The position numbers were made by a program, and so were the translations under genes. Source: SZAS-79 sp038319115 (GTDB taxonomy: Bacteria > Pseudomonadota > Gammaproteobacteria > Burkholderiales > SG8-39). From it: DNA of 14,225 nucleotides. Under the pieces are notes generated by a model. The model was given only the letters and a program-made list of their open reading frames with translations. It was not told the origin of the DNA and searched no databases. Below are positions 1 to 6,568 of the stretch, piece by piece (the stretch's first letter is position 1; each line of letters starts with the position of its first letter). The DNA lies in contig JBBQCV010000087.1 in the NCBI GenBank assembly GCA_038319115.1, positions 1 to 14,225 of the forward strand. The letters run 5' to 3'.

Positions 1-35
1 CGCAGCACATTCCACTCAGGAATCCCCACCCGCCG

Positions 36-2168
36 ATGAGTCCGCACGCACTCTCCCCGCTCATGCGGCCGCGCTCGATCGCGATCCTCGGCGCGTCGCC
101 ACGCGCCAATACCCTCGGAAACAATGCAGTGGCGAACCTCAAGCGCTTCGGGTTTGAAGGCGGCATCTTTCCGGTGCATCCGAGCGCGGCGGAGGTGGCG
201 GGCCTCAGGGCCTATGCAAATGTTGCATCGCTGCCCGAAACGCCCGACTGTGCAGTCGTGGCGTTGTCCTCCGACAAAGTGGTGGCAACGCTCGCGGATG
301 CAAGCGCGCGCGGCGTGCGCGCCGCGGTGGTGTTCGCCAGCGGCTTCGCCGAAGCAGATGAGGCCGGCCGCAAGCTGCAGGACGAACTGCAAGCGTTGTG
401 CGAGCGTACCGGCCTGGTGATCTGCGGGCCGAATTGCCTGGGTCTCGTCAACGTCACCGACCGGATCTCGCTCTACAGTTCGTCGGTGCCCGAGGGCCTG
501 CGCGCCGGAGGCCTCGCGGTGGTTTCGCATTCGGGCTCAGGCTGCATCGCACTGTCGACCCTGGGCCGCTTCGGGATGTCATACATGGTTTCCGCCGGCA
601 ATGCCGCGGTGGTCGACATGGCCGCCTATCTTGAATTCCTTGCCACCGACCCTTCGACGCGCGTCGCCGCGCTGTTCATGGAGCAGATGCGCGACCCGGT
701 GCGTTTCTCTGATGCGGTGGCCGCCATGCACCGCGCCGGCAAGCCCGTGATCGCCCTCAAGGTCGGCCGCTCGACCAAGGGCGCCGCTGCATCGGCGGCG
801 CATACCGGCTCCCTCGCGGGGTCTTCCGAGGCCTATGCGGATTTTTTCCGCCGCAACGGCGTCATCGCAGCCGATGACCTTGACGAGATGGCCGAGAGCA
901 TTGCGCTCATGCTTGCCGTGCGCAAGCTTCCTCGCGGCAACGGCCTTGGCATGATCTCGGTCAGCGGCGGCGAAACCGCGATGTTGTGCGACGTGGCCGA
1001 TCGCGCGGGGGTGTCCCTGCCCGATCCCGGTGCAGAGGCCAAGGCGCGGCTGCGCACCGCACTGCCCGGATTCGGCACCGTTTCCAACCCGCTGGATGCA
1101 ACCGGCAATGCCGTCTACGATGTGAGCGTCTACGAGGCCTGCATGGAAGCGCTGGCGAGCGATCCGGGCATCGCGCTGGTCGCGGTGGCGCAGGATTGCT
1201 CACCGGGGCTGTCCGCGCTCGGCTCGGGCAATTACCGTCGCATCGCCCAGGCGGTGGCCGCAGTGGCCGCGCGCCTGGACAAACCGGTCGCATTCTTCAA
1301 CCCGGCGGCTGGGGGACTGCATCCGCACGTTGTCGAGCCTTTCGAGCAGACCGACGTCGCGGTCATGCAGGGTGCACGTGCCAGCCTGGTCGCGATCAGG
1401 CGCCTGTTCGAGTATTCCGCGGCACTGCGCGAAGACAAGCGTGAACGCCCACCTGCCATCGCCCCCGATCCCGCATGGCGTGCGCGCCTTGCAAGCGGCG
1501 CGCCGCTGACGGAACGGGAAGCCAAGCAGTTCCTCTCCGCCCACGGCATCCCGGTGACGCGCGAATCGCTGGCCGGGTCCGAAGCCGAGGCCCTCACGGC
1601 GGCCGCTGCGCTCGGTTTTCCGGTGGTCCTCAAGATCGAGTCGCCCGATATAGCGCATAAAACCGAAGTGGGCGGCGTAAAGGTCGGCCTCGCCGACGCC
1701 GCCGCAGTCGCGACCGCTTACCGGGAGATCCTCGCGTCGGTGAAGTCGAAGGCCCCCGATGCGGCCATCGCCGGTGTGGTGGTGCAGGAAATGATCACAG
1801 GAGGCGTCGAGTTGATCGCGGGCATGTCGCAGTGCGCCCCCTTCGGCCCGGCCATCGTCACCGGCACCGGCGGCGTACTCGTCGAGCTGGTCAAGGATGC
1901 TGCGCTCGCGCTCGCCCCAATGGACCGGGCGCGCGCCCTCGATCTGGTCTGTTCCACGAAGGCGCACAAGCTGCTGCAGGGCTTTCGCGGGGCGCCCGCT
2001 GCCGACACCGCCGCATTCGCCGACCTGCTGGTGGCGCTTTCCGCAGTCGCGCTGGCGTACGGCGACCTCATCCAGGCCATCGACCTCAACCCCGTCGCAG
2101 TGCTTCCCGCCGGTCACGGCGTGCGCGTGCTCGATGCCCTCGTCATTCCCAACCCCGTTTCCCGCTGA
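36..2168 (+). CDS. NDP-forming acyl-CoA synthetase (acetate--CoA ligase family, fused subunits)
   Basis: This 710-residue protein is predicted to join a carboxylic acid to CoA with ATP or GTP through acyl-phosphate and phosphohistidine intermediates, in the cytoplasm. The order is a CoA-binding Rossmann domain (about 8-105, with PRSIAILGAS), succinyl-CoA-ligase-like domains (about 150-460) and a C-terminal ATP-grasp domain (about 490-706). SHSG lies at 164-167. H256 in AAHTGSLAG fits the phosphorylated His of the family, and SPDIAHKTEVGGV (536-548) is a typical ATP-grasp motif. Length matches fused alpha-beta members. The reading frame is open to the window edge, so an upstream start is possible, but the ATG at 36 fits the family N-terminus; a weak AGGAA precedes it by 13 bases. 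The crotonase gene follows 11 bases downstream. Substrate is unknown: acetate, another short acid, or an aryl acid such as ferulate (Sphingobium FerA belongs to this family) are all possible. Confidence 0.9.
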   Translation: MSPHALSPLMRPRSIAILGASPRANTLGNNAVANLKRFGFEGGIFPVHPSAAEVAGLRAYANVASLPETPDCAVVALSSDKVVATLADASARGVRAAVVFASGFAEADEAGRKLQDELQALCERTGLVICGPNCLGLVNVTDRISLYSSSVPEGLRAGGLAVVSHSGSGCIALSTLGRFGMSYMVSAGNAAVVDMAAYLEFLATDPSTRVAALFMEQMRDPVRFSDAVAAMHRAGKPVIALKVGRSTKGAAASAAHTGSLAGSSEAYADFFRRNGVIAADDLDEMAESIALMLAVRKLPRGNGLGMISVSGGETAMLCDVADRAGVSLPDPGAEAKARLRTALPGFGTVSNPLDATGNAVYDVSVYEACMEALASDPGIALVAVAQDCSPGLSALGSGNYRRIAQAVAAVAARLDKPVAFFNPAAGGLHPHVVEPFEQTDVAVMQGARASLVAIRRLFEYSAALREDKRERPPAIAPDPAWRARLASGAPLTEREAKQFLSAHGIPVTRESLAGSEAEALTAAAALGFPVVLKIESPDIAHKTEVGGVKVGLADAAAVATAYREILASVKSKAPDAAIAGVVVQEMITGGVELIAGMSQCAPFGPAIVTGTGGVLVELVKDAALALAPMDRARALDLVCSTKAHKLLQGFRGAPAADTAAFADLLVALSAVALAYGDLIQAIDLNPVAVLPAGHGVRVLDALVIPNPVSR

Positions 2169-2179
2169 AAGGATTTCCC

Positions 2180-3001
2180 ATGGCTTCCGGCCCTGCGCAG
2201 GCGTATTCCACCCTCACCCTCGAGCGCGACGGCATCCTCGCCGTCATCACGCTCAATCGTCCCGAAAAGATGAATTCGCTGTCCGACCAGCTGCTGGCCG
2301 ACATCCGCGGCGCCTTTGCCGAGCTCGAGCCCGACGAGTCCGTCCGCGCCGTGGTGATTACCGGCAACGGCAAGGCCTTCAGCGCGGGGTTCGACATCAC
2401 CCCGCGCGAGAAGCCGCGCACCACGGTGCAGGACTGGCGCGACCACGCCAAGGACGGCAACGAAACGTGGCTCAGGATCTGGCGCTCGCGCCTGCCGGTG
2501 GTGGCCGCGGTCAACGGCTACTGCCTGGGTGGCGGTTGCGACCTGTCGATGACGTGCGACTACACCGTCGCTGCGGACACGGCGCAGTTCGGCGAGCCCG
2601 AGATCGAGTTCTGCTCGGCGCCGCCGTTCCTCATCATGCCGTGGGTGGTCGGCATGAAGCACACCAAGGAATTGCTGCTGCTGGGCGAGCGCGTCAGCGC
2701 GCAGGAGGCCCACCGCATGGGGATGGTGAACCGGGTCGTGCCGGCCGCGGAGCTGATGGCCGAGGCAAGGAAGATCGCGCTGCGCCTGGGCCGGCTGCCG
2801 GCTATCGCGATGAAGCAGAACAAGGAGGCGATCAATCGCGCCTATGACATGCGCGGCCTGATGGCCAACATCGAGTACGGCCAGGAGATGTTCTGCCTCA
2901 CCTCGATGGCGCCCTCCCCCGAAGGCGCGGAGTTCCGCAAAGTGTCGCGCGAACAGGGCCTCAAGGCGGCGATCCGCTGGCGCGACGAGAAATTCAAGTG
3001 A
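2180..3001 (+). CDS. Enoyl-CoA hydratase/isomerase family (crotonase-fold) protein
   Basis: This 273-residue crotonase-fold enzyme acts on an acyl-CoA thioester. Oxyanion-hole segments are AFSAGFDI (66-73) and NGYCLGGGCDL (112-122), and the C-terminal region from about 150 on is the usual helical part. By comparison with rat mitochondrial hydratase, the second catalytic Glu is kept (E141 in FGEPEIEF), but the first is replaced by Asp (D121 in GGGCDL). The loop after it (SAPPF) differs from the usual PGAGGTQRL. Classical hydratase activity is therefore not assured; isomerase, lyase or hydrolase chemistry is possible. The ATG at 2180 has AAAGGA at 2168-2173, a good ribosome site that overlaps the synthetase stop codon. 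It is almost certainly co-transcribed with the upstream synthetase, so the two probably act on the same substrate. Confidence 0.92.
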   Translation: MASGPAQAYSTLTLERDGILAVITLNRPEKMNSLSDQLLADIRGAFAELEPDESVRAVVITGNGKAFSAGFDITPREKPRTTVQDWRDHAKDGNETWLRIWRSRLPVVAAVNGYCLGGGCDLSMTCDYTVAADTAQFGEPEIEFCSAPPFLIMPWVVGMKHTKELLLLGERVSAQEAHRMGMVNRVVPAAELMAEARKIALRLGRLPAIAMKQNKEAINRAYDMRGLMANIEYGQEMFCLTSMAPSPEGAEFRKVSREQGLKAAIRWRDEKFK

Positions 3002-3006
3002 GGCGA

Positions 3007-3012
3007 TAAAAT
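3007..3012 (+). promoter_or_regulatory. Candidate -10 element for yajQ
   Basis: TAAAAT sits in the 41-base gap between the crotonase stop and the yajQ start. It would give a leader of about 24 bases carrying the GGAGG ribosome site at 3032-3036. I see no good -35 at normal spacing. The same TAAAAT word recurs before other + strand genes here (9780, 10953). Confidence 0.4.
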
Positions 3013-3042
3013 ACCCGCTCGCCCCCTGTGCGGAGGACCGCC

Positions 3043-3528
3043 ATGCCTTCTTTCGATATCGTTTCCGAAGTGAACAAGCAGGAAGTCAAGAACGCGATCG
3101 AGCAGACCAACAAGGAGGTCTCCACGCGCTTTGACTTCAAGGGGTCGGACGCGCGGGTCGAGCAGAGCGACCAGGAGCTGACGGTCTACGCCGACGACGA
3201 GTTCAAGTTGAACCAGGTACTCGACGTGATGCGCAACAAGCTCGCCAAACGCAGCGTCGACATCCGCTACTTCGAGATGAAGGACTCCGAGAAGATCGGC
3301 GGCGACAAGATGAAGCGCGTCGTTACCGTCAAGACGGGCGTGCCCACCGACAAGGCCAAGGCCATCGGCAAGCTGATCAAGGAATCGAAGATCAAGGTGA
3401 CTTCCAGCATCCAGGGCGATGCAGTGCGCGTGCAGGGCTCGAAACGCGACGACCTGCAGGCGGCCATCCAGCTGGTGCGCACCAAGGTCGAGGACCTGCC
3501 GCTGCAGTTCATCAATTTCAGGGACTGA
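3043..3528 (+). CDS. yajQ: YajQ family nucleotide (cyclic di-GMP)-binding protein
   Basis: This 161-residue protein has the characteristic YajQ (DUF520) N-terminus MPSFDIVSEVNKQEVKNAI, the RFDFKGSDA segment and the C-terminal LPLQFINFRD. Length equals the family norm. YajQ proteins are cytosolic, with two ferredoxin-like halves; some bind nucleotides or RNA, and a Xanthomonas member is a cyclic di-GMP effector that works with a LysR regulator. The role here is inferred only from family. The ATG at 3043 is chosen over an in-frame GTG at 3028 because it matches the family start exactly and has GGAGG six bases upstream. It probably has its own promoter (TAAAAT at 3007). It converges on the small membrane-protein gene, separated by 34 bases. 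Confidence 0.96.
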   Translation: MPSFDIVSEVNKQEVKNAIEQTNKEVSTRFDFKGSDARVEQSDQELTVYADDEFKLNQVLDVMRNKLAKRSVDIRYFEMKDSEKIGGDKMKRVVTVKTGVPTDKAKAIGKLIKESKIKVTSSIQGDAVRVQGSKRDDLQAAIQLVRTKVEDLPLQFINFRD

Positions 3529-3538
3529 GGCGCGCACC

Positions 3539-3551
3539 GGCCGGTTCGGCC
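3539..3551. terminator. GC hairpin between convergent yajQ and membrane-protein gene
   Basis: GGCCG, loop GTT, then CGGCC forms a perfect 5-bp stem in the middle of the 34-base convergent gap. There is no T tract on either side, so intrinsic termination is doubtful. It may be a weak two-way stop or an mRNA 3' end stabiliser. Confidence 0.25.
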
Positions 3552-3562
3552 CCGCCCCCCGC

Positions 3563-4048
3563 TTACGGCTTGCGCGGGAGCTTGCCTTCCAGCCTGTCCT
3601 CGAGCTCGCCGATGTAGGCAGCGAGCGTGTTGCCGGATTGCTCGACCGATTCGCGCAGGCCGCTCTCCATGCGCTCCAGCCGGGCGAGGATCTCGGCCTT
3701 CGACTCGTTCGATTGCGCGGCCGCGTTCAGCTGGCCGGTGGAGATCGTCTCGCCCAACCCGATGAATCGCGAAGTCTCGGCCGCATCGGCGCGCTCGCGT
3801 TGCGCGCGCAGTTCGGCGGCGTGGCGCCGCGCGTTGAACAGCCCGGAGAAATACAGCGTCGCCGCCAGCGCCATCGCCATGACCAGCAGCGCGCCCGCGA
3901 GCGCGAGGATGACCAAGGCGGGAGAAGCCTGCAGCGAAGTGACGAGCAGCGACAAGGGCGCAGGCGCCGTGATGGCGGCCCAGTTGAGCGCCACGAAGGC
4001 GCAGGCGCCAACCAGCACGAGCAGGAACAGCAGGGCCACGATCCTCAT
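3563..4048 (-). CDS. Small membrane protein, LapA-like (DUF1049-like), with cytoplasmic helical tail
   Basis: This 161-residue protein has two hydrophobic segments (about 3-25 and 43-68) joined by a short loop with an N-W pattern (ALNWAAIT). They are followed by a charged, helix-forming tail (about 73-155, ARRHAAELRAQRERADAAE and later ILARLERMESGLRESV) that probably makes a coiled coil. The two-helix half resembles the LapA/DUF1049 domain of proteins linked to lipopolysaccharide assembly, but the match is loose and no catalytic motif is visible, so function is not assigned. Both termini are expected in the cytoplasm if the hairpin inserts normally. The ATG at 4048 has no strong ribosome site; its bases overlap the TGA of a short upstream reading frame (ATGA, 4045-4048). 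Gene order gives no partner: yajQ converges downstream and the amidotransferase lies upstream after a 200-base gap. Confidence 0.75.
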   Translation of the reverse strand: MRIVALLFLLVLVGACAFVALNWAAITAPAPLSLLVTSLQASPALVILALAGALLVMAMALAATLYFSGLFNARRHAAELRAQRERADAAETSRFIGLGETISTGQLNAAAQSNESKAEILARLERMESGLRESVEQSGNTLAAYIGELEDRLEGKLPRKP

Positions 4049-4248
4049 GGCTTGGCCCGCCGAGGGTCGGAGGTGCCGCTTTGTGTGAATGTCACCATGC
4101 TGGATTTTCGCCTGTAGGGGACGGCGCCCGGTGGCAGCCGCCAGCCCAATGATAGAGCGTTAAGGCCAGTGCCGGGAAAAGACGCTGGCGGGCGGGGCTT
4201 CTTCGCCGTGTCGCGGGACCGCCGTGTTGCCAAAATGCGCGTGAGCGC
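4049..4248. other. 200-base intergenic region upstream of the LapA-like gene
   Basis: The region separates two minus-strand genes. On the minus strand it holds a short reading frame that ends in ATGA on the LapA-like start (MVTFTQSGTSDPRRAKP from the ATG at 4095, or from a TTG at 4233). It has no ribosome site or family resemblance, so I do not call it a gene. TATCAT near 4150 on the minus strand could be a -10 for the membrane-protein gene, but no -35 stands out. No RNA gene or riboswitch is recognisable. Confidence 0.5.
4232..4248 (-). terminator. Weak intrinsic terminator after the amidotransferase gene
   Basis: Read on the minus strand, directly after the TAG at 4251-4249, there is GCGC-TCAC-GCGC followed by ATTTT. 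The stem is only 4 bp and the T tract four bases, so this is a marginal terminator. Its position right at the gene end is what supports it. Confidence 0.3.
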
Positions 4249-4956
4249 CTATTCCGGCGCCAACCCTTCCACCCACTTGCCGTATAGCCGCCCGGCGACC
4301 TGGTTGAGGGTGGCGACGCGCTGTTCGATCTCGCGCTCCATCTCCTCGGGTTGCTGGACTGCGGGACTATCGGCGGCGTCGATCTCGTCACGGCCGCTTG
4401 CATACCAGCTGCGGATCATTTCTGGCGTCATCTCGACATGGCATTGCATGCCGAGGTGCTTGCCCGCCACGAACGCCTGGTTGGCGCAATGGGTCGAACT
4501 CGCGATGCGCGTCGCGCCGGGGGGGATGGTGAAGGTTTCCCCATGCCAATGGAAAGACAGGAACGGATCGCGGTTGCCGAACCACTCGCGCGCGACTTCG
4601 TTGTCGGGGATGCGCACCTCGCCCCAGCCTATCTCCTTCACCGGGTTGGGCCCCACCGAGCCGCCCAAAGCCTTCGACATGAGCTGGCCGCCAAGGCAGT
4701 GGCCGATCACCGGCACGTCCTTGCGCACGGCTTCGCGAATCAGTTCGAGCACGGGTGCGATCCAGGGCAGCGGGTCGTTCACGCTCATCGGGCCGCCCAT
4801 CAACGCCAGGCCGGCGAACTGGCGCACGTCCCGCGGCACGGCCTCGCCGTTGTCGAGCGCGATGAGCTTCCATGGCAGCGAATGGCGCTCGAGGTATGTG
4901 GCAAAATAACCCGCCCCCTCCGTGCTGGAATGTCTGACTATGGCGACCGGCTTCAT
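4249..4956 (-). CDS. Class I glutamine amidotransferase (GMP synthase-like domain protein)
   Basis: This 235-residue single-domain protein has the class I amidotransferase triad: nucleophile C87 in the elbow GHCLGGQ (85-91), and H173 and E175 in MQCHVEM. FHWHGETF (135-142) and the early ALMGGPMSVND loop (51-61) are also typical. Such proteins hydrolyse glutamine, or a gamma-glutamyl amide, and pass ammonia to an acceptor; stand-alone members often act on gamma-glutamyl compounds. The true target is unknown because no synthase partner is adjacent. The ATG at 4956 matches the family start (MKPVAIVRHS); longer readings run antisense through the protease gene and are unlikely. Only a poor purine stretch precedes it. 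TACAAT at 4991-4986 could be its -10, giving a leader of about 23 bases. A C7 run on the coding strand (4525-4519) lies within it. Confidence 0.88.
   Translation of the reverse strand: MKPVAIVRHSSTEGAGYFATYLERHSLPWKLIALDNGEAVPRDVRQFAGLALMGGPMSVNDPLPWIAPVLELIREAVRKDVPVIGHCLGGQLMSKALGGSVGPNPVKEIGWGEVRIPDNEVAREWFGNRDPFLSFHWHGETFTIPPGATRIASSTHCANQAFVAGKHLGMQCHVEMTPEMIRSWYASGRDEIDAADSPAVQQPEEMEREIEQRVATLNQVAGRLYGKWVEGLAPE
4902..4907 (+). promoter_or_regulatory. Candidate -10 element for the retropepsin-like protease gene
   Basis: CAAAAT followed by AACCCGC lies inside the amidotransferase coding region, on the opposite strand, about 33 bases before the preferred protease start. The downstream bases (AAAATA, CCCGC, CCCCT, then GTG) resemble those after the yajQ -10, which supports a shared promoter type. 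No clear -35 is seen. Confidence 0.35.
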
Positions 4957-5644
4957 GTCCCGCCCCGCACCCTTTCGATTTGCGCATTGTAAGCCGCGCA
5001 CAAAACTGTGCGTCGCGGTGTGCATCGCGATGCAGTTGGTTTTCTGCGCAGCCGCGCTCGCCGCAGACATCAGCGTGATCGGCGTATTTCCCGGGAAGGG
5101 TGCGGTGCTGGTGGTGGGCAGCGGCGGGCCGCAATCGATTCGCATCGGCCAGAAGATCGGCGCGATCACCCTCATCTCGGTCGACAAGACCGGCGCGGTC
5201 GTGGATGACGCAGGCCACCGACGCGCGATCATGCTGGGCCAGCACATGGCCGGGGCGACACCGCCCAGCCAGGCCACTTTGATCACACTCGTGGCCGATC
5301 CCACCGGGCACTTCCTTGCGGAGGGCTCGGTGAACGGCGCGCCGGTGCGGTTCCTCGTCGACACCGGCGCCACCGTGGTGGCGATCCCCGGCAAGGAGGC
5401 GCGAGCGATGGGCATCGACCTCACCCGCGCCGAGCGTGCGACCGCGATGACGGCAAACGGCCCGGCGCCGGCTTACCGGGTCAAGCTCGACAGCGTCAAG
5501 CTGGGCGCCATCGAGTTGTTGAACGTGGACGCAGTGATCCTGGATGGGGGGGGCCTCACGCAGCCGCTGCTTGGCATGAGTTTCCTGAGCCGCCTCGACA
5601 TGCGCCGCGAAGGCGACTCGATGACACTCAAGCGAAGGTTTTGA
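4940..5644 (+). CDS. Secreted retropepsin-like aspartic protease (clan AA, TIGR02281-like)
   Basis: From the ATG at 4940 the product has 234 residues. A basic start (HCKPRTK) and hydrophobic core (LCVAVCIAMQLVFCAAALA) form a signal peptide with likely cleavage near ALAAD, so the mature protein is periplasmic or membrane-bound. An N-terminal beta-rich domain follows (about 43-105, IGVFPGKGAVLVV, SIRIGQKIG). The C-terminal retropepsin half has the active-site FLVDTGATVVAIP (catalytic D141) and the family ending LLGMSFLSRLDM. One Asp-Thr-Gly per chain implies a homodimer. Natural substrate is unknown. Start choice: TGGAA precedes 4940 by 9 bases; the ATG at 4955 would also keep the signal peptide, and a GTG at 4922 is possible. 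The gene overlaps the divergent amidotransferase start by 17 bases. A G8 tract (5546-5553) encodes DGGG just before the conserved ending. Confidence 0.87.
   Translation: MATGFMSRPAPFRFAHCKPRTKLCVAVCIAMQLVFCAAALAADISVIGVFPGKGAVLVVGSGGPQSIRIGQKIGAITLISVDKTGAVVDDAGHRRAIMLGQHMAGATPPSQATLITLVADPTGHFLAEGSVNGAPVRFLVDTGATVVAIPGKEARAMGIDLTRAERATAMTANGPAPAYRVKLDSVKLGAIELLNVDAVILDGGGLTQPLLGMSFLSRLDMRREGDSMTLKRRF
4986..4991 (-). promoter_or_regulatory. Candidate -10 element for the amidotransferase gene
   Basis: TACAAT on the minus strand (one mismatch to TATAAT) lies 29 bases before the ATG at 4956, inside the start of the divergent protease gene. No convincing -35 is present at 16-18 bases. Confidence 0.3.
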
Positions 5645-5671
5645 GCAGGCCGTAACCGCGGAGGTAGCGCA

Positions 5672-5691
5672 GGCCGCCCGCCGGGCGCGCC
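5672..5691. terminator. GC-rich hairpin between convergent protease and folE2
   Basis: CGCCC (5675-5679), loop GCC, GGGCG (5683-5687) forms a 5-bp stem, extended by GGC (5672-5674) and GCC (5689-5691) across one bulged C. It sits in the 56-base convergent gap. No T tract follows on either strand, so termination by this hairpin alone is uncertain. Confidence 0.35.
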
Positions 5692-5700
5692 GAAAAGTGC

Positions 5701-6543
5701 CTAGCCGGGATTCGCGGGCTGCGTGCGCTTGTCGCGCTCGATGAGCGCGTAGGCCGAATGGTTGTGGATCGCCTCGAAATTCTCCGCCTCGACCACATAG
5801 GCATCGATGCGCTCGTCGGCGTTCAGCATGGCGGCGACATCGCGCACCATGTCCTCCACGAACTTGGGATTATCGTAGGCGCGCTCGGTAACGAATTTCT
5901 CGTCGGGACGCTTGAGCAGGCCGTACAACTCGCTGGAGGCCTGCTTTTCGACCACCGCGACGATTTCCTCGATCCACACGAAGCCGTTGGTCGTGGCCGT
6001 CACGGTCACGTGCGAGCGCTGGTTGTGCGCCCCGTAGTCGGAGATTTCCTTCGAGCACGGGCACAGGCTGGTTACCGGGACCAGTACGCGCACCGAGAAT
6101 ACGGGTTGGGCGTTGCGGATCTCGGCCGCGAAGGTGACTTCGTAGTCCATCAGGCTGCGCACCCCGGAGACCGGCGCAGCCTTGTCGATGAAGTACGGGA
6201 AGGTCATCTCGACATGGCCGTCCTGGGCCTCGAGCTTGGCGAGCATTTCCACCAGCATGGCCTGGAAGGACGCCACCGTGATTTCGCACTCGTGGGCGTT
6301 GAGGATCGCCACGAAGCGTGACATGTGGGTGCCCTTGAAGTGCTGCGGCAGGCGCACGTACATGTTGAACGTGGCGATGGTGTGCTGAACGCCGCCGCCC
6401 TGTTCCTGGATTTTCACCGGGTGGCGGATCGCCTTGATACCGACTTTGTCGATTGCGAGGCGGCGGGTGTCCGCGGTGCCCTGGACATCCGGAATAGCGT
6501 CTGATCCGGTGCCGGATACGACGCGCGAATCGCGTGTATTCAT
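5701..6543 (-). CDS. folE2: GTP cyclohydrolase IB (FolE2 type)
   Basis: This 280-residue enzyme converts GTP to 7,8-dihydroneopterin triphosphate, the entry step for folate and for queuosine-type 7-deazapurines. Family marks are IPDVQGTADTRRLAIDKVG near the start, the metal/active-site segment SLCPCSKEISDYGAHNQRSH (159-178, with C161 and C163), and AIHNHSAYAL near the end. FolE2 is the alternative to zinc-dependent FolE; it tolerates other metals, and in several bacteria it is induced by zinc limitation. The gene is last in the block xseB-ispA-dxs-folE2, 25 bases after dxs. The ATG at 6543 has no ribosome site. Instead a perfect TATAAT ends six bases before it, so a leaderless message is possible alongside read-through from dxs. 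No FolE gene is in the window. Confidence 0.96.
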   Translation of the reverse strand: MNTRDSRVVSGTGSDAIPDVQGTADTRRLAIDKVGIKAIRHPVKIQEQGGGVQHTIATFNMYVRLPQHFKGTHMSRFVAILNAHECEITVASFQAMLVEMLAKLEAQDGHVEMTFPYFIDKAAPVSGVRSLMDYEVTFAAEIRNAQPVFSVRVLVPVTSLCPCSKEISDYGAHNQRSHVTVTATTNGFVWIEEIVAVVEKQASSELYGLLKRPDEKFVTERAYDNPKFVEDMVRDVAAMLNADERIDAYVVEAENFEAIHNHSAYALIERDKRTQPANPG

Positions 6544-6546
6544 AGG

Positions 6547-6562
6547 CGGATTATAACATCCG
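6547..6562 (-). promoter_or_regulatory. folE2 promoter -10 inside an inverted repeat (candidate operator)
   Basis: A perfect TATAAT (minus strand, 6555-6550) lies six bases before the folE2 ATG. It is embedded in an inverted repeat, CGGAT (6547-6551), TATAAC, ATCCG (6558-6562). A further CGGAT copy is at 6574-6578 and pairs with ATCCG in a 6-bp arm (ATCCGA / TCGGAT). The minus-strand core ATGTTATAAT resembles half of a proteobacterial Zur box, but the second half does not match. No -35 is visible. Confidence 0.45.
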
Positions 6563-6568
6563 ACTAGA

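Noticed and set aside
1200..2117. Long minus-strand open frame (305 codons) opposite the acyl-CoA synthetase
   Set aside because: It is antisense to a well-supported gene with intact domains; its translation is rich in Arg, Gly and Asp with no motif, as expected for a shadow frame in GC-rich DNA.
4957..5424. N-terminal extension of the amidotransferase through the protease gene
   Set aside because: The added 156 residues are antisense to the signal peptide and beginning of the protease and have no family resemblance; the family N-terminus starts at 4956.
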